Source of the DNA: Nonomuraea fuscirosea
GTDB taxonomy: Bacteria > Actinomycetota > Actinomycetes > Streptosporangiales > Streptosporangiaceae
Direction of reading: 5' to 3'
Assembly: GCF_003001935.1 (NCBI RefSeq)
Contig: NZ_PVNG01000008.1
Span: forward strand, 124,001 to 188,000
DNA: 64,000 nt
Below the pieces are notes generated by a model. It worked only from the letters and a program-made list of their open reading frames with translations. It searched no databases and was not told the DNA's origin. The first letter of the stretch is position 1. Each line of letters begins with the position of its first letter. This document shows positions 38,474 to 46,461 of this stretch, one piece after another. The position numbers were made by a program, and so were the translations under genes.

Positions 38474-39679
38474 GTGATCGATACGCGGCGAGTCAAGGAG
38501 CTGTGGCGGCGGTGCGACGTCACGGCACGAGATTTCCCGGTGGCGCTGCTCATGACCGTGGTCCCGCTCCTGCCGGAGTTCCAGGGCAACGGCACCCAGG
38601 TCGGCGGCCTGCCCACTCGGCCCTATGACGCGCTGGCCATCCTGGTCGTCGCCCTGGAGTGCCTGCCGCTGACCGTGCGCCGCCGGTGGCCGATCGTCTG
38701 TGTCGCCCTGGTGTCCATCGGTTTCACCCTGGACCAGGTCTTCGCCTTCCACTCGCTGGGGGGCACCGCGCTGCCCTTCGCGCTCGTCAGCGCGGGGGCT
38801 CATCTGCGCCGGGGGCGGCGCGTCACGATGGTGCTGCTGTCGCTCGCGTACGTGGGGTTCGCGTACGCGCTCGACCTGGCCGGCGGGCAGGAGACGCCGG
38901 CCAACCACGCGCTGTTCTACCTGTCGATGGTGCTCGCCTGGGGCGTCGGCGCCTGGCTGCGCAACACCAGGGCCGTCGAGGCCGAACGCCGCCGCCACGT
39001 CGCCGAGGCCACCCGTACCGCCGAACGCACCCGCATCGCCCGCGAGCTGCACGACGTGGTGACCCATCACGTGACCGCGATCGTCGTCCAGGCCGAGGCC
39101 GCCCGCTACCTGACCGGCGCGCCCGACCGGCTCGACGAGATCCTCGGCGCCGTCACCGACACCGGCCGGCGGGCCATCACCGACCTGCGGCACATGCTCG
39201 ACGTGCTCGACCCCGAGCACGACGCCGGCGCCGAGACGCCGGCGGCCGGCGACCTGCGGGCCCTGGTGGAGCAGACGCGCCAGGCCGGGCAGCCGGTGGA
39301 GTTCACCGAGGAGGGCGTGGCCGCGGAGCCGTCCGGCGGCGCGCACTTCGTGATCTACCGGGTGGTGCAGGAGTCGCTGACGAACGCCCTCAAATACGCC
39401 CACGGCGCCCACACCTTGGTCCGCGTTCGCCATGGTGAGCAGGCGATCGAGGTGGAGGTCGCCGACGACGGCACCGGCTCGCGGTCCGGTTCGCCCGGCG
39501 GGAGCGGGCGCGGCCTGGCCGGGCTGCGCGACCGGGTCGAGGCGCTGGGCGGCGCGTTCAGCGCGGCCCGGCAGACGGACGGCGGCTTCGCCGTACGGGC
39601 TCACGTCCCCACGGCAGCGGCGGAGGCGGAACCGGCCGCGGGCCGGGACGAGCGGGCCACCAGCGTCGCCGGCGCGTAG
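38474..39679 (+). CDS. Orphan NarL-type sensor histidine kinase
   Basis: 401 residues. Four to five membrane helices (ALLMTVVPLL... LAYVGFAYALDLA) form the sensor. The dimerisation domain contains RIARELHDVVTHHVTAIVVQ with His193, typical of HisKA_3/NarX-like kinases. The HATPase domain shows FVIYRVVQESLTNALKYA and VADDGTG, then GRGLAGLRDRVEALGGAFSA. No response regulator gene lies next to it; the following gene is a TetR repressor on the other strand. GTG 38474 is the start. The partner must be encoded elsewhere. Confidence 0.88.
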   Translation: MIDTRRVKELWRRCDVTARDFPVALLMTVVPLLPEFQGNGTQVGGLPTRPYDALAILVVALECLPLTVRRRWPIVCVALVSIGFTLDQVFAFHSLGGTALPFALVSAGAHLRRGRRVTMVLLSLAYVGFAYALDLAGGQETPANHALFYLSMVLAWGVGAWLRNTRAVEAERRRHVAEATRTAERTRIARELHDVVTHHVTAIVVQAEAARYLTGAPDRLDEILGAVTDTGRRAITDLRHMLDVLDPEHDAGAETPAAGDLRALVEQTRQAGQPVEFTEEGVAAEPSGGAHFVIYRVVQESLTNALKYAHGAHTLVRVRHGEQAIEVEVADDGTGSRSGSPGGSGRGLAGLRDRVEALGGAFSAARQTDGGFAVRAHVPTAAAEAEPAAGRDERATSVAGA

Positions 39680-39712
39680 AGCCGGCGGCGATCGCCGCGT
39701 CAGGCGAGCGGG

Positions 39713-40291
39713 TCAGCCCAGGGCCGCGCTGGCCGCGCGCAGGTCGTCCAGGGCGGCCAGGGCGTAGCCGGCCAGGTCGTCGTCGCCGTCGCGTTCGCCC
39801 TCCGACCACTCCTGGTAACCGCGCTTGAAGGCGAGCACGCCCAGCTCGCCCGCGAGCGCCGCGATCGGGTCGGGCACGCCGCGCGCGACCAGCGCGGTGG
39901 TCATCGCGGCCGCGAGGCTGACCGACTTGAGCGCGTCACGTTCCTGCAGCTCGCCGCTGGCGGCGATGGCCGCCTTCAGCCGGGGGGCGAACTCGCGGTT
40001 CGCCGGGCCCATCGTGCTCGACGCGCGCCGGAGACCGGCCGCGACCGCCTCCAGCGGGCTGGCGTCGGCGGGCGCCTCGGCGATCCCCTCGGCCAGCAGC
40101 CGGCTCAGCGTCTCCTGACCGGCCACCAGCAGCTCCCGTTTGTCGGGAAAGTGGCGGAAGAAGGTGCTCTTGGTGACTCCGGCGCGCTCGGCGATCTGCG
40201 CGACCGTGGTGGCGTCGTATCCCTGCTCGGTGAACAGGTCGACGGCGGCCACGACGAGGCGTTCGCGCGCACCTGGTTCCCATCGGCCCAT
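39713..40291 (-). CDS. TetR-family repressor
   Basis: 192 residues: LVVAAVDLFTEQGYDATTVAQIAERAGVTKSTFFRHFPDKRELL is the DNA-binding domain, followed by a variable helical domain. ATG 40291 (GRWEPG) and ATG 40300 are both possible; a GGAG precedes 40291 closely. The gene is divergent from the epimerase at 40379, and two palindromes with the half-site ATGGGAC occupy the 88-bp gap. Its frame continues open far upstream across the epimerase gene, but that is an artefact of high GC. Confidence 0.9.
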   Translation of the reverse strand: MGRWEPGARERLVVAAVDLFTEQGYDATTVAQIAERAGVTKSTFFRHFPDKRELLVAGQETLSRLLAEGIAEAPADASPLEAVAAGLRRASSTMGPANREFAPRLKAAIAASGELQERDALKSVSLAAAMTTALVARGVPDPIAALAGELGVLAFKRGYQEWSEGERDGDDDLAGYALAALDDLRAASAALG

Positions 40292-40306
40292 GTGCTCCAT
40301 CGTAAC

Positions 40307-40330
40307 GTGATGGGACCTTAGTCCCATCAC
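40307..40330. promoter_or_regulatory. TetR operator 1 (10-bp arms)
   Basis: GTGATGGGAC-CTTA-GTCCCATCAC is a perfect inverted repeat. It adjoins the TetR start and shares its half-site ATGGGAC with operator 2, whose centre lies 33 bp away, three helical turns. Confidence 0.8.
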
Positions 40331-40340
40331 CCTGCTAGAG

Positions 40341-40362
40341 TGATGGGACAAGAGTCCCATGA
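40341..40362. promoter_or_regulatory. TetR operator 2 (7-bp arms)
   Basis: ATGGGAC-AAGA-GTCCCAT (40343-40360), flanked by one more complementary pair, lies 17 bp before the epimerase start at 40379, where it would block that promoter or the ribosome-site region. It is weaker than operator 1 by symmetry. Confidence 0.75.
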
Positions 40363-40378
40363 CTTGCGGGAGTGTTCC

Positions 40379-41260
40379 ATGCGCGTCTTCATCACCGGCG
40401 GCACCGGCCTGATCGGCTCCGCCGTCGTCGCCGAACTGCTCGGCCACGGCCACACCGTCCTCGCCCTCGCCCGCTCCGACGCCTCGGCGCGGGCCGCCAA
40501 GGAGGCGGGCGCCGAGCCGCTGCGGGGAGGTCTCGCCGATCTGGACGTCCTGCGCGCCGGCGCCGGCCAGGCCGACGGCGTGATCCACCTGGCCTTCGCC
40601 AACGACTTCAGCAGCGCCGACGCCCTCACGCGGGCGGTCGCCGAGGAGAGCGCCGCCCTCGCCACCCTCGGGGAGGAACTCGCCGGCAGCGACCGTCCCT
40701 TCGTCGTCGCCTCTGGCACGCCGCACGTGCCGGGCCGCGCCTCCACCGAGACCGACCCGGTGTGGACCGAAGGACCGGTCGGCGGTCGCGGTCGCGCGGT
40801 CATGGCGGTCCTGGGCCTGGCCGGGCGCGGAGTCCGCAGCACGGCCGTACGCCTGCCGCGTACGGTGCACAACCAGGGCACGGGCGGATTCGCCGGCCTG
40901 CTCACCGGCATCGCCCGCCAGAGCGGAGTGTCCGGCTACCCGGGTGACGGCACCCAGCGCTGGCCGGCCGTGCACGCGCTCGACGCGGCGGTCCTGTTCC
41001 GGCTCGCCCTGGAGACGGCGCCGGCCGGCACGGCCTGGCACGCCGTGGCCGACGAGGGCGACCAGGTACGTGACATCGCCGCGGTCATCGGCCGCCGGCT
41101 GGGCCTGCCGGTCGAGTCGGTGCCGCCGGAGACCTACGGCCCGCTCGGCTCGATCTTCGTCACCGACCAGCCCTCGTCCAGCGCCCACACCCGGCAGGCG
41201 CTCGGCTGGGAGCCGAAGCACCCGAGCCTGCTCGCGGACCTGGAGAACGTTGGGCCCTGA
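40379..41260 (+). CDS. NAD-dependent epimerase/dehydratase family protein (extended SDR)
   Basis: 293 residues. The N-terminal ITGGTGLIGSAVVAELLGHG binds NAD(P). Further motifs are GVIHLAFANDFSSADAL, VVASGTPHVPG and a C-terminal epimerase-like region (AVHALDAAVLFRLALE, HTRQALGWEPKHPSLLADLE). The Tyr of the catalytic Tyr-x-x-x-Lys is not obvious, so it may be an atypical SDR like the NmrA group or the SDR5/7-type reductases. ATG 40379 follows GCGGGAG. It is the regulated partner of the TetR gene at 39713. Confidence 0.85.
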   Translation: MRVFITGGTGLIGSAVVAELLGHGHTVLALARSDASARAAKEAGAEPLRGGLADLDVLRAGAGQADGVIHLAFANDFSSADALTRAVAEESAALATLGEELAGSDRPFVVASGTPHVPGRASTETDPVWTEGPVGGRGRAVMAVLGLAGRGVRSTAVRLPRTVHNQGTGGFAGLLTGIARQSGVSGYPGDGTQRWPAVHALDAAVLFRLALETAPAGTAWHAVADEGDQVRDIAAVIGRRLGLPVESVPPETYGPLGSIFVTDQPSSSAHTRQALGWEPKHPSLLADLENVGP

Positions 41261-41284
41261 GGGCCGGGCCGTTACCATGGCAGG

Positions 41285-41956
41285 GTGGCGACGGCACACG
41301 ACCGGACAGGCGAGAGCACGACCGGCCCCGTCTCGCTCGATCCCGAGTCGGCCGGGTGGCTGCGCGCGCTGCGCGGCTCGGAGCCGGATCGGCGGGCGGC
41401 CGTCGAGCGGCTGCACGCGCTGCTCCTGCGCATCGGCAGAAGCGAGGTGCGCAGGCGGAGCGCACGGTTCGGCGTCACCGGCCCCGAGCTCGACGACCTC
41501 GCCCACCAGGCCGCGGCCGACGCGCTGCTGGCCATCATCGACAAGGTCGGCGACTTCCGCGGTGAGAGCCGGTTCACGACCTGGGCCTACAAGTTCGTCA
41601 TCCTGGAGGTGTCGGCGAAGGTCAGCCGGCATTTCTGGCGCAATCCCCGCGTACCGCTCGAAATCGACGACTGGGAGCGGTTGCCCGACCGGTTCGGGCT
41701 CGACCCGGCCGCCGAGTCCGAATGGCGCGATCTGGTGGCCGCGCTGCGCCGGGCCGTCGAGGAGAAGCTGACCGAACGGCAACGCCGCATCTTCGTCGCG
41801 CTGGTGCTCACCGGGGTTCCGCCGGACGCCCTGGCCGCCGAGCTCGGCACCAACCGGAACGCGATCTACAAGACGATGTTCGACGCCAGGCGTAAGCTCC
41901 GGGCCGCGCTCGCCGCGGCCGGTCTCATGGACGACGGCATGGTGAGGCGATCGTGA
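41285..41956 (+). CDS. ECF-type RNA polymerase sigma factor
   Basis: 223 residues. Region 2 is recognisable in LDDLAHQAAADALLAIIDKV and FRGESRFTTWAYKFVILEVS. Region 4 is KLTERQRRIFVALVLTGVPP, then ALAAELGTNRNAIYKTMFDARRKLR. A 45-residue N-terminal extension precedes region 2. GTG 41285 starts the gene. The next gene overlaps by 4 bp (GTGA) and encodes a zinc-binding anti-sigma-like protein, so they form a switch. The inducing signal is not visible; the peroxiredoxin two genes on suggests oxidative stress, but this is only context. Confidence 0.88.
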   Translation: MATAHDRTGESTTGPVSLDPESAGWLRALRGSEPDRRAAVERLHALLLRIGRSEVRRRSARFGVTGPELDDLAHQAAADALLAIIDKVGDFRGESRFTTWAYKFVILEVSAKVSRHFWRNPRVPLEIDDWERLPDRFGLDPAAESEWRDLVAALRRAVEEKLTERQRRIFVALVLTGVPPDALAAELGTNRNAIYKTMFDARRKLRAALAAAGLMDDGMVRRS

Positions 41957-42174
41957 ACGGCTGGGCTGAGCTGGACCGCTTCCTGCGGACCGACCCGCGC
42001 GACGTGGGCTGCGCGCAGGCGATGGAACTGCTCCACGTCTACGTCGAGCTGGTGGCGCAGGACACCGGGGCCGAACGGCGCCACCCCGGCATCGCCGCGC
42101 ACCTGCGCGCGTGCGGCCCGTGCTCGGACGACTTCGAGGGCCTGCTGGCCGCGGTCACCGGTCAGGACGACTGA
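41953..42174 (+). CDS. Short zinc-binding anti-sigma factor candidate
   Basis: 73 residues without a membrane helix. The segment HLRACGPC matches the HxxxCxxC core of zinc anti-sigma (ZAS) domains, and an upstream Cys/His (DVGCAQAME, ERRHPGIAAH) can complete the site. It overlaps the sigma factor gene by 4 bp, so the two are translated together. A soluble ZAS protein of this size resembles RsrA, a thiol redox switch that releases its sigma factor when oxidised. Confidence 0.72.
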   Translation: MNGWAELDRFLRTDPRDVGCAQAMELLHVYVELVAQDTGAERRHPGIAAHLRACGPCSDDFEGLLAAVTGQDD

Positions 42175-42269
42175 GCCGACCGCCATGTCGTCGGCGTCCG
42201 GTCGGCGGCGTCGCTGTGATGAGCGTCACACAGGGGTAAGACTTCGCCGGTGGCCGCCGCCAACCGGGT

Positions 42270-42785
42270 ATGACCGATTCAGTCAACGGCAAGGCCGCTC
42301 CGGCGAGCCTGCTGCACCCAGGTGACGCATTTCCGGCACTCACGCTGTCGCTGCCCGGCGGCGACGAACTCCGGCTGCCCGACGCCCTCGCCGGCGGCTT
42401 CGGCGTGGTGCTCTTCTACCGGGGCTCGTGGTGCCCGTACTGCAACGCCCAGCTGCGCGCGTTCCAGCGGTCGCTGGACAAGCTCGCCGAGCTGGACGTC
42501 AAGGTGGTCGCGGTCTCGGTCGACGACGAAGCCACCACCAAGGAGCTGATCGCCAAGCACGGCCTGACGTTCCCGGTGGGCCACAGCGCCGACGCGGCCG
42601 CGTTCGCGGCGGCGACGGGCGCGTTCGTGCACACCGATCCCGTCTACCTGGATTCGACCGGCTTCGTGCTCGGCCCTGACGGCAGGGTCATCGTCAGCGT
42701 GTACTCCAGCGGGGCCATCGGCCGCCTCGTCCCCGAGGACGTCGCCGGCATGATCCGCTACATCCGCGAGCACGCGGCGGGCTGA
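42270..42785 (+). CDS. AhpC/TSA-type peroxiredoxin
   Basis: 171 residues of the thioredoxin fold. The active site is FYRGSWCPYCNAQL, with Cys55 as peroxidatic and Cys58 a possible resolving residue in a CxxC arrangement unusual for classical peroxiredoxins but seen in the thioredoxin-like AhpC/TSA subgroup. Further motifs are LAELDVKVVAVSVDD and DSTGFVLGPDGRVIVSV. It reduces peroxides or acts as a thiol oxidoreductase. It lies 96 bp downstream of the sigma/anti-sigma pair on the same strand and may belong to its regulon. Confidence 0.88.
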   Translation: MTDSVNGKAAPASLLHPGDAFPALTLSLPGGDELRLPDALAGGFGVVLFYRGSWCPYCNAQLRAFQRSLDKLAELDVKVVAVSVDDEATTKELIAKHGLTFPVGHSADAAAFAAATGAFVHTDPVYLDSTGFVLGPDGRVIVSVYSSGAIGRLVPEDVAGMIRYIREHAAG

Positions 42786-42813
42786 TCCGCCGCCGTACCT
42801 CAGGGTCACTGCG

Positions 42814-44580
42814 TCAGAGGTCGAGCACCAGGTCGTGGCGCGGCCTGGCGCAGCAGATGAGGACCTCGCCGGCGGGCGGTGGCTCCAGCGGGTCGGGGGC
42901 GTATTCCACGTCCCCGGCCAGGAGCGGCGTCGTGCAGGTGTGGCAGACCCCCGTACGGCAGGACCAGCGGGTCGGCACGTCGCAGGCGTCCGCGAGATCG
43001 AGCACCGAACGGTGGCGTGGCGACCAGCGGACCGACAGGCCGCTGCGGGCGAAGGTGATCAGCGGCCCGGTGCCCGGCTCGCCCGGCGGCTGGTGCGGCG
43101 CCACCGCCGGCCTGGCCGTGAGGCCCGGGTTGATCGCGGCGAGCGCGCCGAACAGTTCGGTGTGGATGCGGTCGTCCGCCAGGCCGATCGTGGTGAGCGT
43201 CGTGCGCATGGCGGCCATGAACGGGGCGGGACCGCACAGGTAGGCGGTGGCGTCGGCGGGCAGCCCGAGCGCCGCCATGCTCTCCAGCGTGGGACGTCCC
43301 CGATGAACCTCGGCCAGCACCCCGTCCCCATCGTCGGTCGCGTCGTGCTGCGCCGTGTAGAAGACGTGTTCGTGGGCTTCGGGCAGACCGCGCAGCAGGG
43401 CGTGGGCCTCGCGGGCGAAGAGGTGCTCGCGGCGGTTGCGTGCCGCGTGGATCCACCAGACCGGCCGCGCCGTGTGCTCGGCGGCCAGGCGGTGCAGCAT
43501 CGCCATGACCGGGGTCGCGCCGACGCCGGCCGAGACGAGGACCACCGGCCCGGCTTCCGGGACGAGGACGAAGTCGCCGCGCGGAGCCGCCACCTCCAGC
43601 ACCGCGCCGACCCGCAGGCCGGTGTGCAGGTAACGGCTGACCAGGCCGAGCTCCTCCCGTTTCACGCTCACCCGGTACGCGGCCGCGCCGGGCGCGGAGG
43701 AGAGGGAGTAACTGCGTACCGGCGCCGGATCGCCGGCGCCGCCGACCCGGAGCGTGAGGTACTGCCCGGCCTCGGCGGCGGGCAGCGCGCCTCCGTCGTC
43801 CGCTGCGAGCTCGACGGAGAGCACGGACGGGGTCTCGTGCACGAGCCCGGTGACCCGCAGCGGCCGGAACCCCGGCCACGCCTCGGCCCGCGCCCCGACT
43901 CCAGCGCCGGCCCCAGCAGCGGTCCCAGCGGCGGCCCGGGCGGCGGTCATGTCGCGGAACGACTGCTGCCAGCCCGGGCTGAGCGCCGGGATGGCGAGCG
44001 CTCTGCGAAGGTGGTCCGGGTCGCGGCCCGGCAGGTAGAGCAGCGCGTCGATGTCGGCCACGCTGAGCGCCCCGGGCCCGGTCCGCGTCTTGACGATGTC
44101 GTCCCCCGCCCGCACCACACCCTCGGTGATGACACGCAGGTAGAAGCCCGGCCGATGGTGGGAGACGAGCAGGGCGGGCAGTTCCGGCTCGCCGAGCCGC
44201 ATGCCGACCCGGTAACAGGTGACCCGCGGCTGGGTGACCTCGAACTCCGCCTCCCCGATGCGGTAGCGGTCGCCGACGCACACCTCGTCGTCGGGCAGCC
44301 CGTCGACGGTGAAGTTCTCCCCGAACTGGCCGTACTCGAAGTCGGAGCGGCCGAAGTGCTCCTGCCAGTGGGCGTAGGACTGGATCTGGTAGACGAGCAC
44401 GGCCCGCTGCTCGCCGCCGTGCCCTTGGAGGTCGCCCTGGCCGTCGCCGTCGATGTTGAGCCGCCGGACCAGGCGCGGGCCGGTGACGGGATGTTTCCAC
44501 ACGCCCGTGTGCACGGTCCTGCCCTGCCAGGACACGTCCTTCGGCATCCCGACGTTCACCGACAAGAGCTTCGCCGTCAT
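42814..44580 (-). CDS. MOSC (YiiM-like)-ferredoxin reductase-ferredoxin fusion
   Basis: 588 residues comprising a self-contained electron-transfer chain. The N-terminal ~165 residues are a MOSC domain of the YiiM type (FGENFTVDGLPDDEVCVGDRYRIG, then VTCYRVGMRL with the conserved Cys that binds the molybdenum cofactor), followed by the YiiM three-helix extension. Then come an FAD/NAD(P)H-binding reductase (VRSYSLSSAPG; VLVSAGVGATPVMAMLHRLA; YLCGPAPFMAAM) and a C-terminal plant-type 2Fe-2S ferredoxin (SCRTGVCHTC plus a later Cys in VLICCARP). YiiM in E. coli reduces N-hydroxylated bases with a separate reductase; here the reductase is fused. ATG 44580 is preferred to GTG 44604. Confidence 0.9.
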   Translation of the reverse strand: MTAKLLSVNVGMPKDVSWQGRTVHTGVWKHPVTGPRLVRRLNIDGDGQGDLQGHGGEQRAVLVYQIQSYAHWQEHFGRSDFEYGQFGENFTVDGLPDDEVCVGDRYRIGEAEFEVTQPRVTCYRVGMRLGEPELPALLVSHHRPGFYLRVITEGVVRAGDDIVKTRTGPGALSVADIDALLYLPGRDPDHLRRALAIPALSPGWQQSFRDMTAARAAAGTAAGAGAGVGARAEAWPGFRPLRVTGLVHETPSVLSVELAADDGGALPAAEAGQYLTLRVGGAGDPAPVRSYSLSSAPGAAAYRVSVKREELGLVSRYLHTGLRVGAVLEVAAPRGDFVLVPEAGPVVLVSAGVGATPVMAMLHRLAAEHTARPVWWIHAARNRREHLFAREAHALLRGLPEAHEHVFYTAQHDATDDGDGVLAEVHRGRPTLESMAALGLPADATAYLCGPAPFMAAMRTTLTTIGLADDRIHTELFGALAAINPGLTARPAVAPHQPPGEPGTGPLITFARSGLSVRWSPRHRSVLDLADACDVPTRWSCRTGVCHTCTTPLLAGDVEYAPDPLEPPPAGEVLICCARPRHDLVLDL

Positions 44581-44761
44581 GATCCTCGTTGTGGTGTCGT
44601 TCACCCCACATGGCCGTTCACCTCCACACTAACCAGCGGCCGTCCGGCGACCGCGACCGCCACGCTGGACCGGCGGCGGCCCCGGACGCACTTCTTACGG
44701 ACCGCGGACGGTACCGGCAGGGACGGCCACCGGAGCGCCCGGCGGTGTCAGGCTTCGAGAC

Positions 44762-45901
44762 ATGAGCAGGCGCTTGACAAGCATCGCGGTGACCTTCGGC
44801 CGGTCGTTGCCCGGCAGGTTCACCAGCCGGCTGCGCTCGGAACGGGTGGCGGCCAAGCTGGGGATGTGGCTGGGGATCAGCTTCACCGTCGCCTTCGCGA
44901 CCGGCCTCTTCAGCCACTTCACCCAGCATCCGCCGGCCTGGCTGCTGTGGCCGTCGCGGCCGGTCAACCTCTACCGGGTGACGCAGGGTCTCCACGTCAT
45001 CGGCGGCATCGCCACGGTCCCGCTGCTGCTGGCCAAGCTGTGGACGGTCTACCCGAAGCTGTGGCAGTGGCCGCCGTTCCGCTCCGCGGGACACGCGGCC
45101 GAGCGGCTGTTCGTGCTGCTGCTGGTCGCGGGCGCGCTGTTCCAGCTCGTCACGGGGCTGCTGAACATCGCCTACACCTACCCGTGGCCGTTCGGGTTCG
45201 TCCAGGCGCACTACTGGACCGCCTTCATCGTCTACGGCGCGCTCGTCATTCACGCCGTCAACGAGTGGTCCAAGGTGCGGCGGCATCTGTGGGTACGCGT
45301 GGAGGACCCCGACCGGCGCCGCTTCCTGGGCACGGTCGCCGCCGCGTGCGGCGTGGCGGCGCTGGTCACGGTGGGCGAGGCGGTCACGCCGCTGAGGGGG
45401 CTGGCGGTGCTGGCGCCGCGCGATCCGGACGCGGGGCCGCAGGGCGTGCCGGTCAACCGGTCGGCCGTGGCGGCGGGGGTGACGGTGGCGCCGGGCGATC
45501 CGGCGTACCGGCTGGTCGTGACGGGAGCCGTGCGGACGGAGTTGTCGCTCGCGTACGCCGACCTCGCCGCCCTGCCCCAGCACACGGTACGGCTGCCGAT
45601 CGCCTGCGTGGAGGGCTGGAGCGTGGAGTGCGAGTGGACGGGCGTACGCCTGCGTGACCTGATCACCCGGGCGGGCGCCGCGCCGGACGCGTTCCTGACG
45701 GTCGAATCCCTCGAACGCAGCGGCTACTACCGCACCAGCGAGGTACGCCCCCCGCACTGGAACGACCCGCTGACCCTGCTGGCACTCAAGCTGAACGGCC
45801 GCACGCTGGACCCCGACCACGGCTACCCGGTGCGGCTGATCGCGCCCAACCGGCCCGGCGTCATGCAGACCAAGTGGATCGGCACGGTGAGGGTCGCATG
45901 A
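44762..45901 (+). CDS. Membrane molybdopterin-dependent oxidoreductase with cytochrome b-like domain
   Basis: 379 residues. The N-terminal ~175 residues have four membrane helices with paired histidines (His78 in QGLHVIGG; His150 and His164 in AHYWTAFIVYGALVIHAVN) that can bind haem b. The C-terminal ~170 residues form a sulfite-oxidase-type molybdopterin domain: VRLPIACVEGWSVECEWTGV with Cys282 as the likely Mo ligand, then RTSEVRPPHWNDPLTLLALK and NRPGVMQTKWIGTVRV. The molybdenum domain appears to sit outside, fed by electrons from the haem. It is divergent from the MOSC fusion gene and 4-bp-overlaps the next membrane gene. Confidence 0.85.
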   Translation: MSRRLTSIAVTFGRSLPGRFTSRLRSERVAAKLGMWLGISFTVAFATGLFSHFTQHPPAWLLWPSRPVNLYRVTQGLHVIGGIATVPLLLAKLWTVYPKLWQWPPFRSAGHAAERLFVLLLVAGALFQLVTGLLNIAYTYPWPFGFVQAHYWTAFIVYGALVIHAVNEWSKVRRHLWVRVEDPDRRRFLGTVAAACGVAALVTVGEAVTPLRGLAVLAPRDPDAGPQGVPVNRSAVAAGVTVAPGDPAYRLVVTGAVRTELSLAYADLAALPQHTVRLPIACVEGWSVECEWTGVRLRDLITRAGAAPDAFLTVESLERSGYYRTSEVRPPHWNDPLTLLALKLNGRTLDPDHGYPVRLIAPNRPGVMQTKWIGTVRVA

Positions 45902-46311
45902 GGTGGGTCCTGTACGCGGCCGGCGCCGCCCTGGTGGGCCTCGGCTTCACCGGATTGTTCCTGGACAGCGCCCCGATCGGCTGGGCCCTGTGGTTCGGCG
46001 GCGTCGCGGTGGCGCATGACGGGATCCTGGCTCCCGTGGTCCTGCTGATCGGCCTGGCCCTGCGCCGGACGGGCCGGGCGGCGCGGGCCGCCGCGATCGT
46101 GGCCGGCACGGTGACGCTCGCGACCCTGCCGACCGTGCTGGCGCTGGGCCGGCGGACCGACAACCCGTCGATCCTCCCCCTCGACTACGTCCGCAACCTG
46201 CTGCTCCTCCTGGGCCTGCTCGCTCTCGCCGCACTGGCTCCCCGGCTGTGGAACGCGGTGCGACCCAAGCGCGGGGGCCGCACGCCCGAGCCGTCCGATC
46301 CGGATCGCTGA
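45898..46311 (+). CDS. Hypothetical membrane protein coupled to the Mo oxidoreductase
   Basis: 137 residues with three or four membrane helices (LYAAGAALVGLGFTGLFL, FGGVAVAHDGILAPVVLLIGL, AAAIVAGTVTLATLPTVLAL, YVRNLLLLLGLLALAALAP). The start overlaps the upstream stop (ATGA), so it is translated with the oxidoreductase and probably forms a complex with it. The FGGVAVAHDGIL segment contains a His that might assist haem binding. No known family recognised. Confidence 0.75.
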   Translation: MRWVLYAAGAALVGLGFTGLFLDSAPIGWALWFGGVAVAHDGILAPVVLLIGLALRRTGRAARAAAIVAGTVTLATLPTVLALGRRTDNPSILPLDYVRNLLLLLGLLALAALAPRLWNAVRPKRGGRTPEPSDPDR

Positions 46312-46461
46312 CGCGGCTCGATCCCTTCCGACGCGAGATCCGGTACGGGCGGAGTACGGACAGCACCGCGCCAGCGGCGGTCCCTAGCGTTCAGGTCAAG
46401 ACGCCCCAAGATCTGGACCTCGACCGGACCCGCGGCCGGGCAGCCGTATGAAGGGAAACCA

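Noticed and set aside
39713..41782. A 689-codon minus-strand frame including the TetR gene
   Set aside because: Only the last 192 codons encode a TetR protein; the upstream part is antisense to the epimerase and sigma genes.
42835..45657. A 940-codon open frame on the plus strand across the MOSC fusion gene
   Set aside because: It is antisense to a gene with clear MOSC, reductase and ferredoxin motifs and overlaps the Mo oxidoreductase gene; the translated sequence has no domain and an abnormal composition typical of GC-rich antisense frames.
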